From: Tolypeutes matacus
Taxonomy: Eukaryota; Chordata; Mammalia; Cingulata; Chlamyphoridae
DNA length: 64,000 nt
Assembly (NCBI GenBank): GCA_026826555.1
Contig: JAKSZT010054399.1
Coordinates: 2,104,781 to 2,168,780 of the forward strand
Reading direction: 5' to 3'
In this document: piece after piece, positions 1 through 13,829 of the stretch
Numbering within the stretch: position 1 is the first letter of the stretch
Layout of the letters: each line of letters starts with the position of its first letter
The notes under the pieces: generated by a model
The model's database searches: none
Seen by the model: the letters and a program-made list of their open reading frames with translations, nothing else
Told to the model about the DNA's origin: nothing
Program-made: the position numbers and the translations under genes

Positions 1-2085
1 TCACTGTGGGGGGAGGGGGGCTGGGTGTGACAGGGTGAACCTTCTGTAGAGAGAACACTATATAAGTATTTCACCTGCCATTTTCCTATTTTTGGAAATA
101 TTTAAGTATTGCTTCTTGCCAGGCTATGCAGCCAACTAACTTATTCTATCAGGAGAATGAGCCACTCTATTCATACTTTCTTTCTTGCGGTGCTAAGTTT
201 CCTTCAAAAAAGCCTACCCAAATCTTGTACATGCATGTCCAAAGGCTGAATGCAGCTTCCTCTCAACTCAGCACACACAGTGAACTTTAATGAGAGAGAA
301 ATAAACTATGAAGATGGGAAAGGGCATATTTCATGGACCATATTCACTCTAGCCACCCAACAGCCTATATAGCTGCCTGTCTTAGCCCACCAGGCCACAG
401 TGCAGCTGACAAGTGGACATGGGGATCCACCTGCCCCCTATGCTGAGCCATGTGTCCTAAAAGCAGGGATAAAGCAGAACCCATGACCGAGCCATTTCCG
501 TTGTTTGCACCCCAGCCAGCCCCCTACCCTGCCCCTTCTAACACAAAGATGCCCATTCCATGGCTAGTACTTGTCTCTAAGAGTCCAACATTCAACTCAT
601 ACCAAATAATACAGAGGAACACAGGAAGACATGCTCTTGCCTTGCTCCTGAGGCTCTCCCCCCAACCACTACATGAGCGAATAAAAGTACCCACCCCAAG
701 CGTCAGCGTAACCAAAGGCCCCGGTGCCAGGGCCAGCTCCCCCCGCTGGGTCCCTGTCATCCACAGGCAGGGTTACACTGAGCACAGGAGAGGGAGGTCA
801 TGTCAGTGACTGGAGAATCCACACAACGGGGCCTGTGGCAGAACCCTCTAATGCGCAAGCAACCTGCTGCAGCTGACCTGGCTACATACGGTCTCTTTGA
901 GTCGCTCCTTCTCTTGGCTCTGGTGTGGACTTGTGACTGTGCATCCCAACTGACCATTCCTACCAGGCGCTCTGCTCTGCAGGAGGAGACTACAGCTGCG
1001 GTTCTCCTTGGACCCTCAGGCAGGCACAGGGCACTCGGCTGTGCGGAGCCCTGGCGCCCAGGCGGTGGGAGGTGGTCCAGAGCCAGAGCGCCAATGGAGC
1101 CTCGGCTGGAGCTGCTGAGGGGCAGATTGACAGGCCACTCCTTACACCACCCACCTCCCAGCGAACACCCCAGACCCGCCAGCACCTACAACTCGGGCAC
1201 CACCCACTGCTCCCACCTAAAGCTGAGGTACAAGCTGGAGCAGAAATGTCACTGTTGAGAAGCAAGTAAGACCTCCTTTGCTTTACTATGGGAGGCCAAG
1301 ACTAGCGGTCCCAGGCCCCAAAAGGCAGTAGAAGGGATGTAAGGGGAGGGATGTGAAACCCCCAGGACATGAGACGTCCTTGCGTGACCTTTTCTCAGAG
1401 AAATTTCATTTGTGTAAAAAAAAAAGTGCCCAGTATAACATGTAATGTGCTTACTGCCTGAGAACACAGAACTCTCCCCCAGCCTCACTGGTTTGTTCCA
1501 CAGCACCTCTCATAGACAATGCTTGAACCAACTCACTAGGACAAGACAGAAAGGAATAACACACATTTCCAAGGCAGAGCAGAAGGTGAGCAACAACACA
1601 ACAACGCTTGCAGTTAACTAAGAGAAAACGTCCCGGCCACCAAGCAGGGATTGCACGGTCAAGCTTTCTTACCCCACTAGAGGGAGCCATTGAGCTGATT
1701 GGCTTGGCCCCTAATTTTTAAAACAGACAAGAGCAGAGTGAGCTCCAGAGAAACATTAATGGGTTTGGGGTAGCTTTCCATTTGTCTTGTCTGCAATTGG
1801 ACTGTATAACTTGGATTAATAAAAGAGAAGAGCCTAAAATGAACGCCACTGGCCAGGCCACTGGCTGGGGAGGGAAGGCCAGCTGGTGCGGCAGGCTCCT
1901 TCCTTAGGAAACAGGTAAAGACTTCACTAATAGGTATCAAGCACTTGCAAAGCAGCATCACAGGAAGGAGGTCCTGCAGGGCAAGGCCAAGCCTAAACAT
2001 CTCTAAAATAAAACCCGGATTGGCCGGACAGAGCAGCTGTGCAGGGCAGGGTGTCACAAGATCTTTTCACAACCCCAGGAATCTT

Positions 2086-2272
2086 TTTTTTTTTTTTTTA
2101 AAGATTTTATTTATTTTTATTCATTTATTCCCCCCTTGCTGCTTGTGCTCGCTGGGTCAGCCAACCACGCCGTGCGGGCGGGCTTGCCCTTACCAGGAGG
2201 CCCCGGGAACTGAACCCGGGGCCTCCCATATGGTAAACGGGAGCCCTACTGATTGAGCCACAGCCGCTTCCC
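2086..2272 (-). mobile_element. DAS-type tRNA-derived SINE, standard form
   Basis: On the plus strand it reads as a poly-T run, AAAGATTTTATTTATT, the body, and the reversed head CCGCTTCCC. The tRNA-like A and B box regions (TGGCTCAATCAGTAGGG, GGTTCAGTTCC) are visible on the minus strand. GGAATCTT flanks it at 2078-2085 and 2275-2282. It is the first member of a three-SINE array. Confidence 0.9.
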
Positions 2273-2282
2273 ATGGAATCTT

Positions 2283-2381
2283 TTTTTTTTTTTTTTTTAC
2301 ACCGGGAGGTCCCGGGGATCGAACCCGGGTCCCTCCATATGGGAGACGGACACCCAACCAGTTGAGCCACATCCGACCCCC
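2283..2381 (-). mobile_element. Short tRNA-derived SINE (second subfamily)
   Basis: The body is about 80 bp, with the minus-strand head GGATGTGGCTCAACTGGTTG and B box GGTTCGATCC, followed directly by the poly-A tail (poly-T on the plus strand). It lacks the CTTGCTGCTTGTGCTCG tail region of the standard DAS form. Confidence 0.85.
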
Positions 2382-2387
2382 ATAAGG

Positions 2388-2507
2388 TTTTTTTTTTGTT
2401 TTGTTTTGTTTTGTTTTGTTTATTTTACCGGGAGATCCCGGGGATCGAACCCAGGTCCCTCCATATGGGAGACGGACGCCCAACCAGTTGAGCCACATCC
2501 GCCCCCC
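2388..2507 (-). mobile_element. Short tRNA-derived SINE, third member of the array
   Basis: It is nearly identical in body to the neighbour at 2283-2381, but its tail reads as a (GTTTT)n run on the plus strand. The 12-mer CCATGGAATCTT occurs at 2271-2282 and again at 2509-2520, flanking this copy together with the previous one. Confidence 0.85.
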
Positions 2508-3748
2508 TCCATGGAATCTTAAACTTAGTCAGAAGTAACACGTGCATTCCAAACTGCAGGCATAATCTGATGAGAAGCAGAATAAGGCCTGAAGCATTTC
2601 TAAAGCCAAGGTTGACTTTCTGACATTTTCCTCTGAATATTCATATTTCATTTTCTAGAATAAAAAAAGAATATTTCCAACTTTTGGTTTGAGCAGAGCT
2701 TCAATTCAATCCCACCTCTCTGAATCTCAGAGACCAGATCATCTCGCCACCCCTGGGCATTCTCCCCCAAAGGTAACACAACTCAGCCGACCTTCAATCA
2801 GGTCTGCTGGCTGCCCATGTGCGTTGATAATTTTCCTTTCCCAGGTTACAGGTCAGGCTCAGTGCAGTAAGTAAGAAAAGGTGACCACATCCAGTGCTTC
2901 CCCACATCCTGGCATACAGACCACACAAAAGTTTCTATATGAGTAAAACCTCATGACTTTTCTGGAAAACTAACGTTTCAAAAGCCTCTCTCTAGGTGTC
3001 AGCACGTTTGGTTTTCCTGAATGTAACGGAACTGCCATCTTCAGAAGCAGAGGAAAGCATCACTGGCTTCTTTATTTGGCACCTACGCCCTTCCAGGGTG
3101 AGCGGAAGCTGCCGCACTAACAATTCCAGAGCTGCCCACAGCACTAACTTTTCCGTGACAGGGAGAACACATTGGTTGTTACGAACCACTAAGAAAAAGG
3201 CCTTTTAAAGCACCAGAACTTGCATACAGCATTCTTCAAGGTAATGAGTGAGGGGCTCTTTTCCTGTTGTAAAAAAATTAATTTAACAGAGTAAAGAATC
3301 ACTCCTCAGAGCCATCTCTTAATACTGCACTCCTCCACCTCGCCCATCCAAACCGTGCACAATTTATCCTCTTCTGTTACATTGACATAAAAAATAAATC
3401 GTATTTGAAATCAAAGATCAGAGGATCCTTTGGGCCTCTATCTTTTATGCAGTTAAAAAGATGAAAGGTCAGATTCTAATCATTTGCATCAACCAGCCAC
3501 AAAGGAATCTACACTTTGCTTTTATTGGCCTTATTTTCTGAATACCTAACTAATGGGATGTGATGGATTCAAAATTATCCTTTCATTTCTCACTGGGTCC
3601 CTGTGAGAGGAGTTAGCATTATAGCCTCCAAATGAACGACAGGGCACAGAAATGTTAACTAGCGCAGCTAAAGTCTCTGTGAAGGTCACTGTGAGAGCCA
3701 AACTAGAACCTGGATCCCAGCTTCATCCCCTCAGGGTTGATTAGGTTG

Positions 3749-3811
3749 GGGAGGGAAGGGAGGAAGAGAGAGGGAAGGCAGGCGGGACTGAGGGAGGGAG
3801 GGAGGGAGGAG
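3749..3811. repeat. GA-rich / (GGGA)n low-complexity tract
   Basis: This is a purine run of GGGAAGG and GAGGGAGG units in which pyrimidines are rare. Confidence 0.9.
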
Positions 3812-4125
3812 CAATCTGTCACTGTTAACATCTGCCCGGGTGATTTCAATTCTATTCAGTGCCCTTTTATAGGACACAGTTTAGAAAGACACTAAAGAGG
3901 AAGTTTATGTTGTCTATATGTTTCCATCGATAACAATAATTTTTTTAAATGCAATTAAATTTTTAAAACTGTAATTAAATGCAATCATGATTCTGGTCTA
4001 GATTTAATAAGTGAGGAAAAAATCCTCAGAAAGACACTACTAGAACATATGGGGAAAAAAAACTGGAATATGGACTGTAAACTTTAAATTTTAATCACTG
4101 TTAAAAAACAACATTCTTCTAAGGA

Positions 4126-4432
4126 ATTTAAGCAATGTTAAATTTCTTGACTTTTATAACTGCACTTACATAAGTGCTTGTTCTTAAGAAATGTTCATGG
4201 CAGTATTATGTATTCAAGGAGCTTGGTGTATATAAACCTACTCTCAAGCATTTAGAAAACAGACAGATAGATGAACTGATGGCTGGATAGATCAAATAAT
4301 ACGGCAAGTATGCCAAGATGTCAAAATTGGTTTATCTGTGTATGCCGTTGGGGATGGTGGGATCCTTAATTCTGCAACTGTTCTAAGCCTGAAATTATTT
4401 CAAAACAAAAAGGTTAAGAAAAATAAACATCT
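4126..4432 (+). mobile_element. Old interspersed repeat, probably an L1M-type 3' end
   Basis: CAATGTTAAATTTCTTGACT through CAACTGTTCTAAGCCTGAAA and TTATTTCAAAACAAAAAGGT are similar in text and order to the stretch at 62868-63084. I am sure it is a repeat but less sure of the family. Confidence 0.6.
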
Positions 4433-5059
4433 CCAAGACTCACTGGACTTAAATATGGAGTGAGGACAGGAGCACGAGTGCCAAATCCTTACTGCCAAGG
4501 CCAGGGTACTGGGCCAGGGCCAGATCCTCTGCTTGGGAGGCCCAGACACCTGACTCTATCCTCCACCTCCCAGGGCTAGGAGAGGCCACTGACCAATGAC
4601 CTTGACAGCAACCATGACCAAGCTGGGGGCCATTCCTAAGAGCTGCCCCAAGGGCCCCTGACATCGTGGGAAATGCAGGCAGACACGAGGAGGGCAGGGC
4701 ACCGGGCACTCACCTGCTGAACCAAAGGCCGCCCAGCTGCACATGCAGACTGCTCAGCAGTGCGCCTGCCCACGGACATCTTCTGCTCAAAAGTTTTGGG
4801 AGTAACATGCTACCTTGTCACAGAGTCAATGATGGTGGAGCTGAGGGAACCTGGTGCACACCCGGGGATAATAAGCTCACCACACCGAACTCTATGATGC
4901 CTAGACAAGAGGAAATCGTGTGCACTTGCACCTCGATGTAAAGGCAACGTTTCTCTCTCCCTTTCTCACCTCTGAACATCATCTCCTGCTTTCTGAACCC
5001 TCAAAACATGGATGGGTTCATTCAATGTGGGGGCCTGGGAAGGCGGTCCCTCCCGCCTA

Positions 5060-5356
<297 letters not shown>

Positions 5357-6929
5357 TCACTACATTTAGTTCATAGCCACTACCCTGTCACCAAACTTCC
5401 CTGAGATAAAAAAAATCAATTACCTAGTATTCTCCAGGGAAACCCAAAATCAAAACAAAACCACCATTAAAATGCAAACTACAGGAATAAGCACCTAAAG
5501 TCAAAAAGTCATAAATCAACCTAAGAATTATTTGCTTTGGCTGAAATGATGGAAAAATGCATTTAAGAAAACTGATTAAACGAAAACTCCCAGGAAGCCT
5601 TCAGAGTATCAACATCACACCTTAAACAAAACTAAGAGGGGAAATAAACATGGGAAAATAACACAGTCACATCCTCAGGTGTTCTTTACTTCTTTTAAAA
5701 GAAGTTTTTAAATTTCTAAAACTGAAAAAAATTAACACTAAAAGGTGCGATGTCCTGAGGCTGCAGTGTGCTGCTGTACCTGGGGTGTCTGCGGCCAGAG
5801 CCCAGGATGCCAGCCAGCGCTGCAGCTCTGAGCTGCTTCCCGGCTCCTTAAGTCCCGTAAGTCACAAGCAGTGATGACTGCCAGCCGCAGCCCTCACCAG
5901 GGGCCAAAGGAACTGGGTGCATCTGTGCACCAGCCTTGGGATCCTCTCAACAAACCCAGGGGCCAGGCCTTGTGGCCACAGGCATCTCACAAAGGAAGCA
6001 GACAGGTGTGGCCTGCCCCAACCCCCCCCCCCGCCCCCAGCTGCACCCAGCATTCATTAGGGACTCTTCAAAAAGGGACGACGACACTAGCATGCACTAT
6101 GCTGCTGTTGTGGCTTTCTCTTCTGCTTCACTGCCGGGACTTGCAAACTGGGACGGCCTCCTCTGGTCCAGCCACCCTCCATGGAAAAACTATGTGCCCC
6201 CCCCCCGTACCCACAGACCTCCACTCCCCTCAAACAGTCCCTGCCATCTGCCTGTTTCTTCTGGGAAGAAGGAAGGACAGCCCCTTCTTGGTCTGCTCTG
6301 CCCCCACGTGCATGGGTGCCCTGCAGAAGGATTCGAGGAGATTCTGTGGCTGAGGGAGCCTTGCGGATGTGTCTCCCGTGGTGCCTGAGCCACTCTCCCC
6401 CATTCCCACCCCAGCCAAACTCACGGCCTGACCAGGCAGCCGCAGAGACAATTCTTCCTTCTTTGAGCTTAAATGTCTTCCTGTGGGTTTGAGGAAGCAC
6501 AAGTCAAATCTTCCCTCCAAGTACCATCTCTTCAAACAGCTGAAATCCTTCTAAAGATACCCTTCTCCTGACTCTACAACCCAGTCCCTTTCAACTGGTT
6601 TCTCATTCATAATGATTTATTTATGAGTCCATTAAATTATATTTATGCCATATGTTGCAGATACTTTCCTCCATTTGTCACTGGCTTTTTCATTTGTTAT
6701 GGTGCTAAATCTGCTCCTTTTCAAAATTTCTTTTATTGCATTTATGTTTAGAAAATCCTTCCATATTTTGAAATTGTAAAATATTCCTCTAAGTTTCCTA
6801 ATTGTTTGATTTCATAGACTTCATTCTTTAATCCATTTGTCATTGCCTTGTATATGGTATATAACAGATTTATACTTGTCATATCTGAATTTAGATGTGA
6901 ATCTTGATCTCTAAATTTCATCCAGGACC

Positions 6930-7215
6930 AGTGATTATATATTCAAAATAAATTCAAATAAAATTCCATTTATATAAAATGTAAATATAAACAAATTTAT
7001 AGAGATGGAATTAGATCAGCAGTTGTGTAAGGCTGAGGAAGGACAGAGGGGTTGAGAGGTGACTGCAAAGGGGTAGGAGTTTTTTTTCTTTTTGGAGTAA
7101 TAAAACTGATTGTGGTGATGAATGAGTAACTGTGATTATACTGAAAGCCACAGATTGCATACTTTGGATGGACTGTATAGTATGTGAATATATCTCAATA
7201 AAACTGTTTTTTAAA
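6930..7215 (+). mobile_element. Old L1 3' end fragment
   Basis: Text such as GGAGTAATAAAACTGATTGT, GGTGATGAATGAGTAACTGT and GAATATATCTCAATAAAACT follows the common L1M 3' UTR order, ending at the polyadenylation region. Confidence 0.75.
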
Positions 7216-7631
7216 AATTCTACTAGATATTCTTCACTACATAGGAAATGGAGAGCTTGAAATGGCTGGCATTCTTTCTGAGTGTAAGTAACTAAAACCA
7301 CTGTCAAAAACCATCAATCTTACCCAAGCTGGCAGTATCTTTGCTTGCTTTCAAGACAAATTAAAAGCAACATCCCTAAGAAGTCATACTTCAATGTGAT
7401 TAGGCAATTCTTGATCGTTCACCAATTCTCTGAAGCAGTGAACACAGCTCCTTAGGCACAGGCAGTTTTTACCTCCTTCATCTTCAATATTCCAAAGTTC
7501 TCTTGGTTTTGTTACTGCCACTAGGACATGCCCCACTATGCAGCCTGCTATTGAAGAAGTATCAGTTCTATAATTACTTCGTTGTTCAGTTAAAAAACAC
7601 GTATTCCATCTAACCCATTTGTAGCACTAAA

Positions 7632-7715
7632 ATTTGCAGTTCAATTACCAGTCTGTTTGAAAGTGGGCAAGTGATTTAATCCTCAGTTTTCTCATCTGTG
7701 CACTGGGGAAAAGAG
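7632..7715 (+). mobile_element. MIR SINE core fragment
   Basis: GTGGGCAAGTGATTTAATCC followed by TCAGTTTTCTCATCTGTGCA is the MIR core. Confidence 0.7.
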
Positions 7716-7770
7716 AAGCTCTTATGCAAAACCATTCTGGGAATTTACTTGCCTTTAAAGAACTGGTGTT

Positions 7771-8245
7771 TAAAATGAGCCAAGGACTTGAATAGGCATT
7801 CCTCCAAAAATGGATAAAATGTGGCATGTCCATACAATGCATATAATCGATACAACATTTCCTATAATGGAATATAATTCAGCCATAGAAAGGAATCAAG
7901 TACTGAAATACATGCTATGACATGGATGAACCTTGAAATCACTATGCTAACTGAAAGCAGCCAGTCACGACCACGTGTCATCTGATATCGTTTATATAAA
8001 ATGTCCAGAATAGGAAAATACAAAGATAGTAATAAGATCAGTGGTTGACTAGGGAAGGGAGATTTGGGGGAAATGGGGACCAGCGATGGGAACAGAAGCT
8101 CTTTTTGGGGTGATACAAATGTTCTAAAGTTGACTGTGGTAATGAGGGCACAGCTCTGTGAATCACTAAAAACCAATGAATTGTACACATCAATGGTGTT
8201 TTAATTGGGTAGTATATGAATTTTATCAATAAAGCAGTAGAAGGA
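7771..8245 (+). mobile_element. Old L1 3' end fragment with ORF2 C-terminal remnant
   Basis: It starts in decayed ORF2 (AATGGAATATAATTCAGCCA) and passes through AAATGTCCAGAATAGGAAAA and TTTTGGGGTGATACAAATGT to ATCAATAAAGCAG. The order and text match L1M 3' ends. It may be a second copy related to the fragment at 6930. Confidence 0.8.
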
Positions 8246-9289
8246 AGGAGGAAGGGAAAGAGGAAGGAAGAAAAAGGCTGAAGCCTAAAGGGAAGTGAAA
8301 CCAAACTGTACACACATCATTATTTCCTTCATGTGATAGTAGTTAATTTCAATTAAAAAAAAAAAAAAATTGAGCCTGTTCCTTCAAGGAAGGTAATAGC
8401 TTTTTGTTGTCAAAGACAGAATTCAAGCAAAAATTAGAATTGTGGAAAACATGTGTATGCCACCATGAGTCTGATAGCCTCTCAATATTTGCAGGCTTTA
8501 CTGATGAGCTCAGTGGAGATAAGTGATTCTTCCAAACTGTATAATGAAATGTACCAATAATTGGAAGATGACATAACTCAGTGAAGCATTATTTGCAAAT
8601 AACCAATAAATATGCTACAAGGCTATGCACAGGAAAAGATCCATTCATACTACAAGAGAGACCAATGGATGCTAATGTCAGTATGAAGAGTTCATTGATA
8701 AGGGTTCAGATCTGACAGCAACTAACCTTTAAGGAATGACTACTTTTCACTGTCCAAGAATAAAATCTATAATTGTCTACAAAGGCTTCTCCCTTTCCCT
8801 AATGCATATTTGACTGAGACAGATTTCCTTCATATAGTTCAGCTGCAACGATATATTGCAAGAGACTGAATGCAGAAGCAGATATATAAAAATCTAGCTG
8901 TCTTCTTTAAGACAGGCATCAGAGATTTGCAAATATGTTAAACAATACCACTCTTCTCACCAATAATTTTTTTATTTAGGAGTACCATAAAAACATTATT
9001 TAAAGATCATAAAAATGTTATTTGTTGCTACCATGTAGTAGGTTCATTTATGTTATGCTCTATTTCTTCAGTTTTTTATATGGTAAATATCAATAAACAA
9101 AACCTGAGTTAACAATAGCCCTCTGGGGTCCTCAATTGTTAAGAGTTGCAAGGAGTCCTGAGAACTGAGAACTTCAGGGTTAGATCATGTTTTCCAATAT
9201 TCTGGCTATGTGATGCCTTCAAGAAGCTTTGGTGGGCCTTGTGCTTCTATCACAGCAAGCACCTATGGACCTCACAAGAAGGTCAGGCT

Positions 9290-9490
9290 CTGGGATAAGG
9301 CTACCTACATTTGAATCCGGCACAGTGACTTGCTAAATAATTGACCTTGGGCTGGTTACCCATCCAGTCTGAGCCATCTCCCCATACATAAAATGCAGAC
9401 AATGCTGGTATCTATCTCACAGGGTTGATGTGGATTCCTGAGAAAATGTGAACCTAGAGAAGGGCGTAGCAGGGCATGAGGCAAGCACTG
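9290..9490 (+). mobile_element. MIR SINE
   Basis: The order matches MIR: TTTGAATCCGGCACAGTGAC, TTGACCTTGGGCTGGTTACC, ACATAAAATGCAGACAATGC, CTATCTCACAGGGTTGATGT and GAGGCAAGCACTGG. Confidence 0.8.
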
Positions 9491-10229
9491 GATGAACTTT
9501 AGTCTGGAGGGATCGCCACACCATTTCCGAGGGACTCAAAGGCCCGGCGTGTGGCAGGACACAGGTCGCAGGCACAGCAAGTTCACAGGTCCACATTGCT
9601 CGAATACGAATGAGCCTTGGGGCGATGCTAGTTGCTAAACTGGGACCTGAAGGAAATTTATTACACATTACAGGGTTGTTATCCCTTTTTTGATACGGGA
9701 GGAAAAACAAAAACAAAAACAACCTGATTCCTCATCCGCATTATCGCTGCCTGAAACAGAATGCACAGCTCTTTGGTTCTAGTACAACATAATGTCTCAG
9801 AGGACTTTCAACCACTACCACCGAAGCTGCTCCTCAGGAAAATGTTCCAAAAGCCAAACCCTGCAAGTCAAAGACTAGGCGGTGAGGAACTATGAGGAGG
9901 GAGGCATGAGCCAGGAAAGGCAACCAAACCTCTGGCTGCTTTGTAAACCCCAGCATACAGACTACTGACAAACATTCTGATCAGGTAAGTGAGGGGGAAC
10001 AGTTTTCAAATACACAAAAATTTAAAACTGAATCTAATTAACTTTGATTTGCAAACAGAGAGGTGGTTTTCAAATGAATCCACTTTCTGTAACCATCTAG
10101 CTACTTCACAGCAGCAATACACCAAAATGGCAAACAGAGCCCAAAAGTCAAATCGTGTGTTAAATGGGGAGAAAGAAGGGAGTGGGAGACTGGGCAAGGA
10201 CGGCTGAGCCAAAGACAAGGTATAGTTTG

Positions 10230-10560
10230 TACTCAACAGCTCATTAATTTTAATTGTCGTGAGAACCTGCCAGTTCTACCCCGTCAAGTAATTATCTTTT
10301 GTCTTAATTTGCTCGGTTCTTGAGACGGGCGACAAGGAGAAAGGGGGGAAATATGCACTCTCACAGGGAAACACTAAACCGTGTGAACATGGGCGACAGA
10401 AAGACACAAAGTTAGACCTCAAGTCTAACACTGTCCCCAATTAACAGTAATAATTGGACTAGTTTCTTTAAGGGGAGGAAAAAAGCATTCTGCTCTTCGA
10501 GCCATATTAGGAAATTGTATTGTACTCAGATACAAATAGCTTCACATTAACGAACAGAGA
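10230..10560. promoter_or_regulatory. Repeat-free stretch, candidate conserved intronic element
   Basis: CTCATTAATTTTAATTGTCG, CAAGTAATTATCTTTTGTCT and CCCAATTAACAGTAATAATT form a cluster of TAAT-core sites in sequence with no recognised repeat. Evidence is composition only. Confidence 0.25.
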
Positions 10561-12623
10561 CAAATATACTGATTTGTATACACATACTCTAAAAGTTAAA
10601 TGGCCTTTAGACAAGTGTTTTCACACGACAGCAAGCAAAATCTTTAAGGCTAGTTTTGAGTTACGGTCACTGCATGCCTGAAAAGACAGGTTATGCTCCC
10701 AGTGAGGGCTGAAAAACAAATGGGTAAGAAAAGTTACTTTAAAAAAATCTTTAACACAATCCTGCAATCATTTGAAAGGGAAAGCTACTACTTCAAAGGG
10801 AAAAATCACATTTTAATTCCAGGAAGTTTGTACTAAACCAAGCTCCCCAAAGCTCTGTTCTCATATTTAGATCCCAACAAGCTTCCTTGGTGAGATCCAT
10901 CTGGCAGTCTAGGAAAAGGCCATCGTGGTGTCTTTTTAAAGTGTGTGTGTGTGGGGTGTCACTTGGTTTTGATTTCTACTTCCCCAGCTTACTACAGAGA
11001 GACAACAATCACCAAACACATCTCTGCCTGAATTCCCTAAACTATAAACCAGCTGCCTCCCCTTAGCTGTCCTCCAGTATTGTTACTAAAGTATGTAAAA
11101 TGCTTCATGTTATTCAGAGAGAGGAATTATGCAAATTTAAGAAAAGGCTGATCTTTTTAAGAGCTTCTTGCCTGCTGCAATGCTGAAAAGACACATTTGA
11201 AAAAATAATTCCTTTTATGCAGAGCTGATGAGACCAGTACATCAACTTCTGTGTCTCCTTGCCCTTCCCATAACCAGATGCCCCTACCTTGCTGATCACT
11301 CGTGCTAATAAAGGCACCTTGTGATTTTATTTCCAGTGCCAGGAGGTAATCCTTAAGGTTATGGAAACAACATCCTGGAACTACTCAGTGTCTGACCTGA
11401 GCTAATGGAGTTCTCAAGCCTTAACCTCCTTAAAAGAAAAGTATGAACAAGAGCCATTACAGAAAGCCGAAGCCGGGAAAATGTTGGCAAACACAGAAAT
11501 CAAAGGACGAGATGGACAGAAGGAACACAAGACCCGGAAGACTGTATGGGACTAACTCCCCAAATAACCTAAAGTAAGAACAGCTCCCCATCCCTGCCCC
11601 CAAAACAAATGGAAGGGACAAAAAAGAAACCTTGTAAAGAGCTGTGTTAGGGAAAGGAAAAGAAAACCACTTCAAGTTTCTGGTCTCCAGCCAGATATTT
11701 AAACGTAAGCTTCATGTCATTAGGAAGCATCCCGACCCGGAGAAGACACAGACTCATCAACTGGCTGGCTTTAAAGCCAGTTACTGTACAAAGGCAGCAC
11801 TTGCTCCCTGGAGCCAGTTCAAGTTTGAGTCACTACTGTCTGAAAACGGAATGTCTGCCAACCTGTCCCAAGAGTTCACAAGGATTGAATGGTGCACATG
11901 TAAGTGCAGTAAGCCGGTGTGCCCTGGGCAAAAGCAGTTCCACAGCTTAGCTTCAGCATCCTCCTGCAAAACTAGGGAGGGCCAGAAAGACAGAGGCTAG
12001 GAGCAGAAGCCTCGTGATACCAGCAGCTCACATCGAGCAGAAATTTAAGAGCAGAAAGCCACACGGGCCCAGCCTCCATGCACCTCGGTGCCAGTACCAT
12101 AAGCAAGTTCTACTGGTTTACTTACATGTCTTTTGGAAAAACTTATGAAGCTTTTACAGAGTGAAATCTCTATCGCATTGGTTATAAAATTGAGGGGGGA
12201 AAAATCTGTACCTGGGATTTCAAAAGCAAATTAAATTTTCTTCGTTTCTTTTTCTATATAAGAACTTAAATTAAGTCATAGAATCTTTTTTCCAATCACA
12301 ATTGTGGTCGCCAATGTCCTAAGATAAAAAAATGTGAATATATTGTGTGCAATAGTATAAAATATCTAACAGGCATGGATATATTTGCCACTTGATATGC
12401 TTCTTACACCTGTTCCTAATAACTTATGATACTTAGAGGTCTAAAGGGGAAGAAGAGCTTAATGAGAATACGAAAGTTGGGCAACAACAGAAAGACCATA
12501 CATCAGGAGGAATGTTTTTATCAATGAAAAAATGATTTCTGGGCCCATGTGGTCCACGGGAACTGAAGCAAGGCCGAGCCTGAAGCCTGGCTGGGCCCAG
12601 ACCGTGTACAGCTCATGGGTTCT

Positions 12624-12817
12624 TTTTTTTTTTTTTTTCCCTCAAAGATTTTATTTATTTATTCATTTATCCCCCCCTTGCTGCTTGTTGTGCTCGCTGG
12701 GTCAGCCAACCACGCCGTGCGGGCGGGCTTGCCTTCACCAGGAGGCCCCGGGAACCGAACCCAGGGCCTCCCATATGGCAAACGGGAGCCCTACTGATTG
12801 AGCCACAGCCGCTTCCC
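12624..12817 (-). mobile_element. DAS-type SINE, standard form
   Basis: It has poly-T, an A/T-rich tail, the standard body and the reversed head CCGCTTCCC. A perfect 14-bp target-site duplication, AGCTCATGGGTTCT, flanks it at 12610-12623 and 12819-12832, which shows retrotransposition with little decay since. Confidence 0.95.
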
Positions 12818-13829
12818 AAGCTCATGGGTTCTAAGGCATCCACATTCACCCTTGGCTGGGGGAGGAGGGAGGCTTTGGGGGTGGAGGGGGGAATGTCCTA
12901 TTGGGGTGGCAGGCAGCAGAGCCAGGAAGGTCTCAAAGCATTACTACTCTCAAGGAACAAGACAAGAATAAAAAACGACAGGTTACACTCAAAAAAGGAT
13001 AAGCACTAATTCTTTGACAAAATAAGAATAGTGTTTTGCAGTTTGGCATTTCATAAAACCCTAAATCCAAGAGCATGAATTCTAAAAAGCCAATCAAAAA
13101 TAAAAAAAATAAAGAAAACAAACAAAAAAAAAACTTAAAAAAAAAAGAAGCCAATCAGATCTAAATAAAGTAAAAGATAAGATTTCTAGCCCACTTTTGA
13201 ATTTGAAGAATTGTCACAACACACTGGGAGAGAAATACCTCCACAAAGTGAATCTTTCAAGGGTTAAATTGAAATGCATCTCATTTACATAATCAATTTA
13301 CAATTGAGAATACAGAATTATACAATTGGTGGTTTTTCAGAATAAAAATTAGTAGAGAAAAACTTAATACAGAAATATTTGCACTGTAATAAGGACAGAT
13401 TACAAGAATCTCCAAATACTGTGGACGCACTATTCTATCACACACACTCATATACAACCCACCCTCCAGCCAGAAAACAAATTATTTTTACAAATTTCTA
13501 CATGCACATTTTACAGTCTCAGGGAAGAGCAGCTAAAGCACTTCTCAAGATAGACCAGGTGAATTTAGATGACAATATTAAATACCGTGCAGTCTGGTGT
13601 TCAGCTTGGTGATCCCATTCACAGTGCCGGTTTACCGATCGTGTGCAAAAAAATTTATTAACGATTCTGAGAATCAACTGCATAACATTTAATTTCTTTA
13701 ATGTTAAAGAATGCAGGGGCATCGCAGTTCTTTAAGGAAAAAAGTCATGAGGACAAGGGCACTGGCAGGAACAGTAGCCACAACAGGAGGATGTGCAAAG
13801 CACATGCGTCACCGCAATTTGATGGTATT

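Noticed and set aside
800..1258. A 152-residue plus-strand frame overlapping 119- and 142-residue frames
   Set aside because: The several overlapping frames on both strands simply reflect moderately GC-rich sequence. No recognisable protein.
2190..2498. Open frames with repeated motifs such as VAQSVGLPF and WLNWLGVRLPYGG, and GSGCGSISRAPVYHMGGPGF elsewhere
   Set aside because: They are translations of DAS and short-form SINEs. The same peptide recurs wherever a SINE lies, in either orientation.
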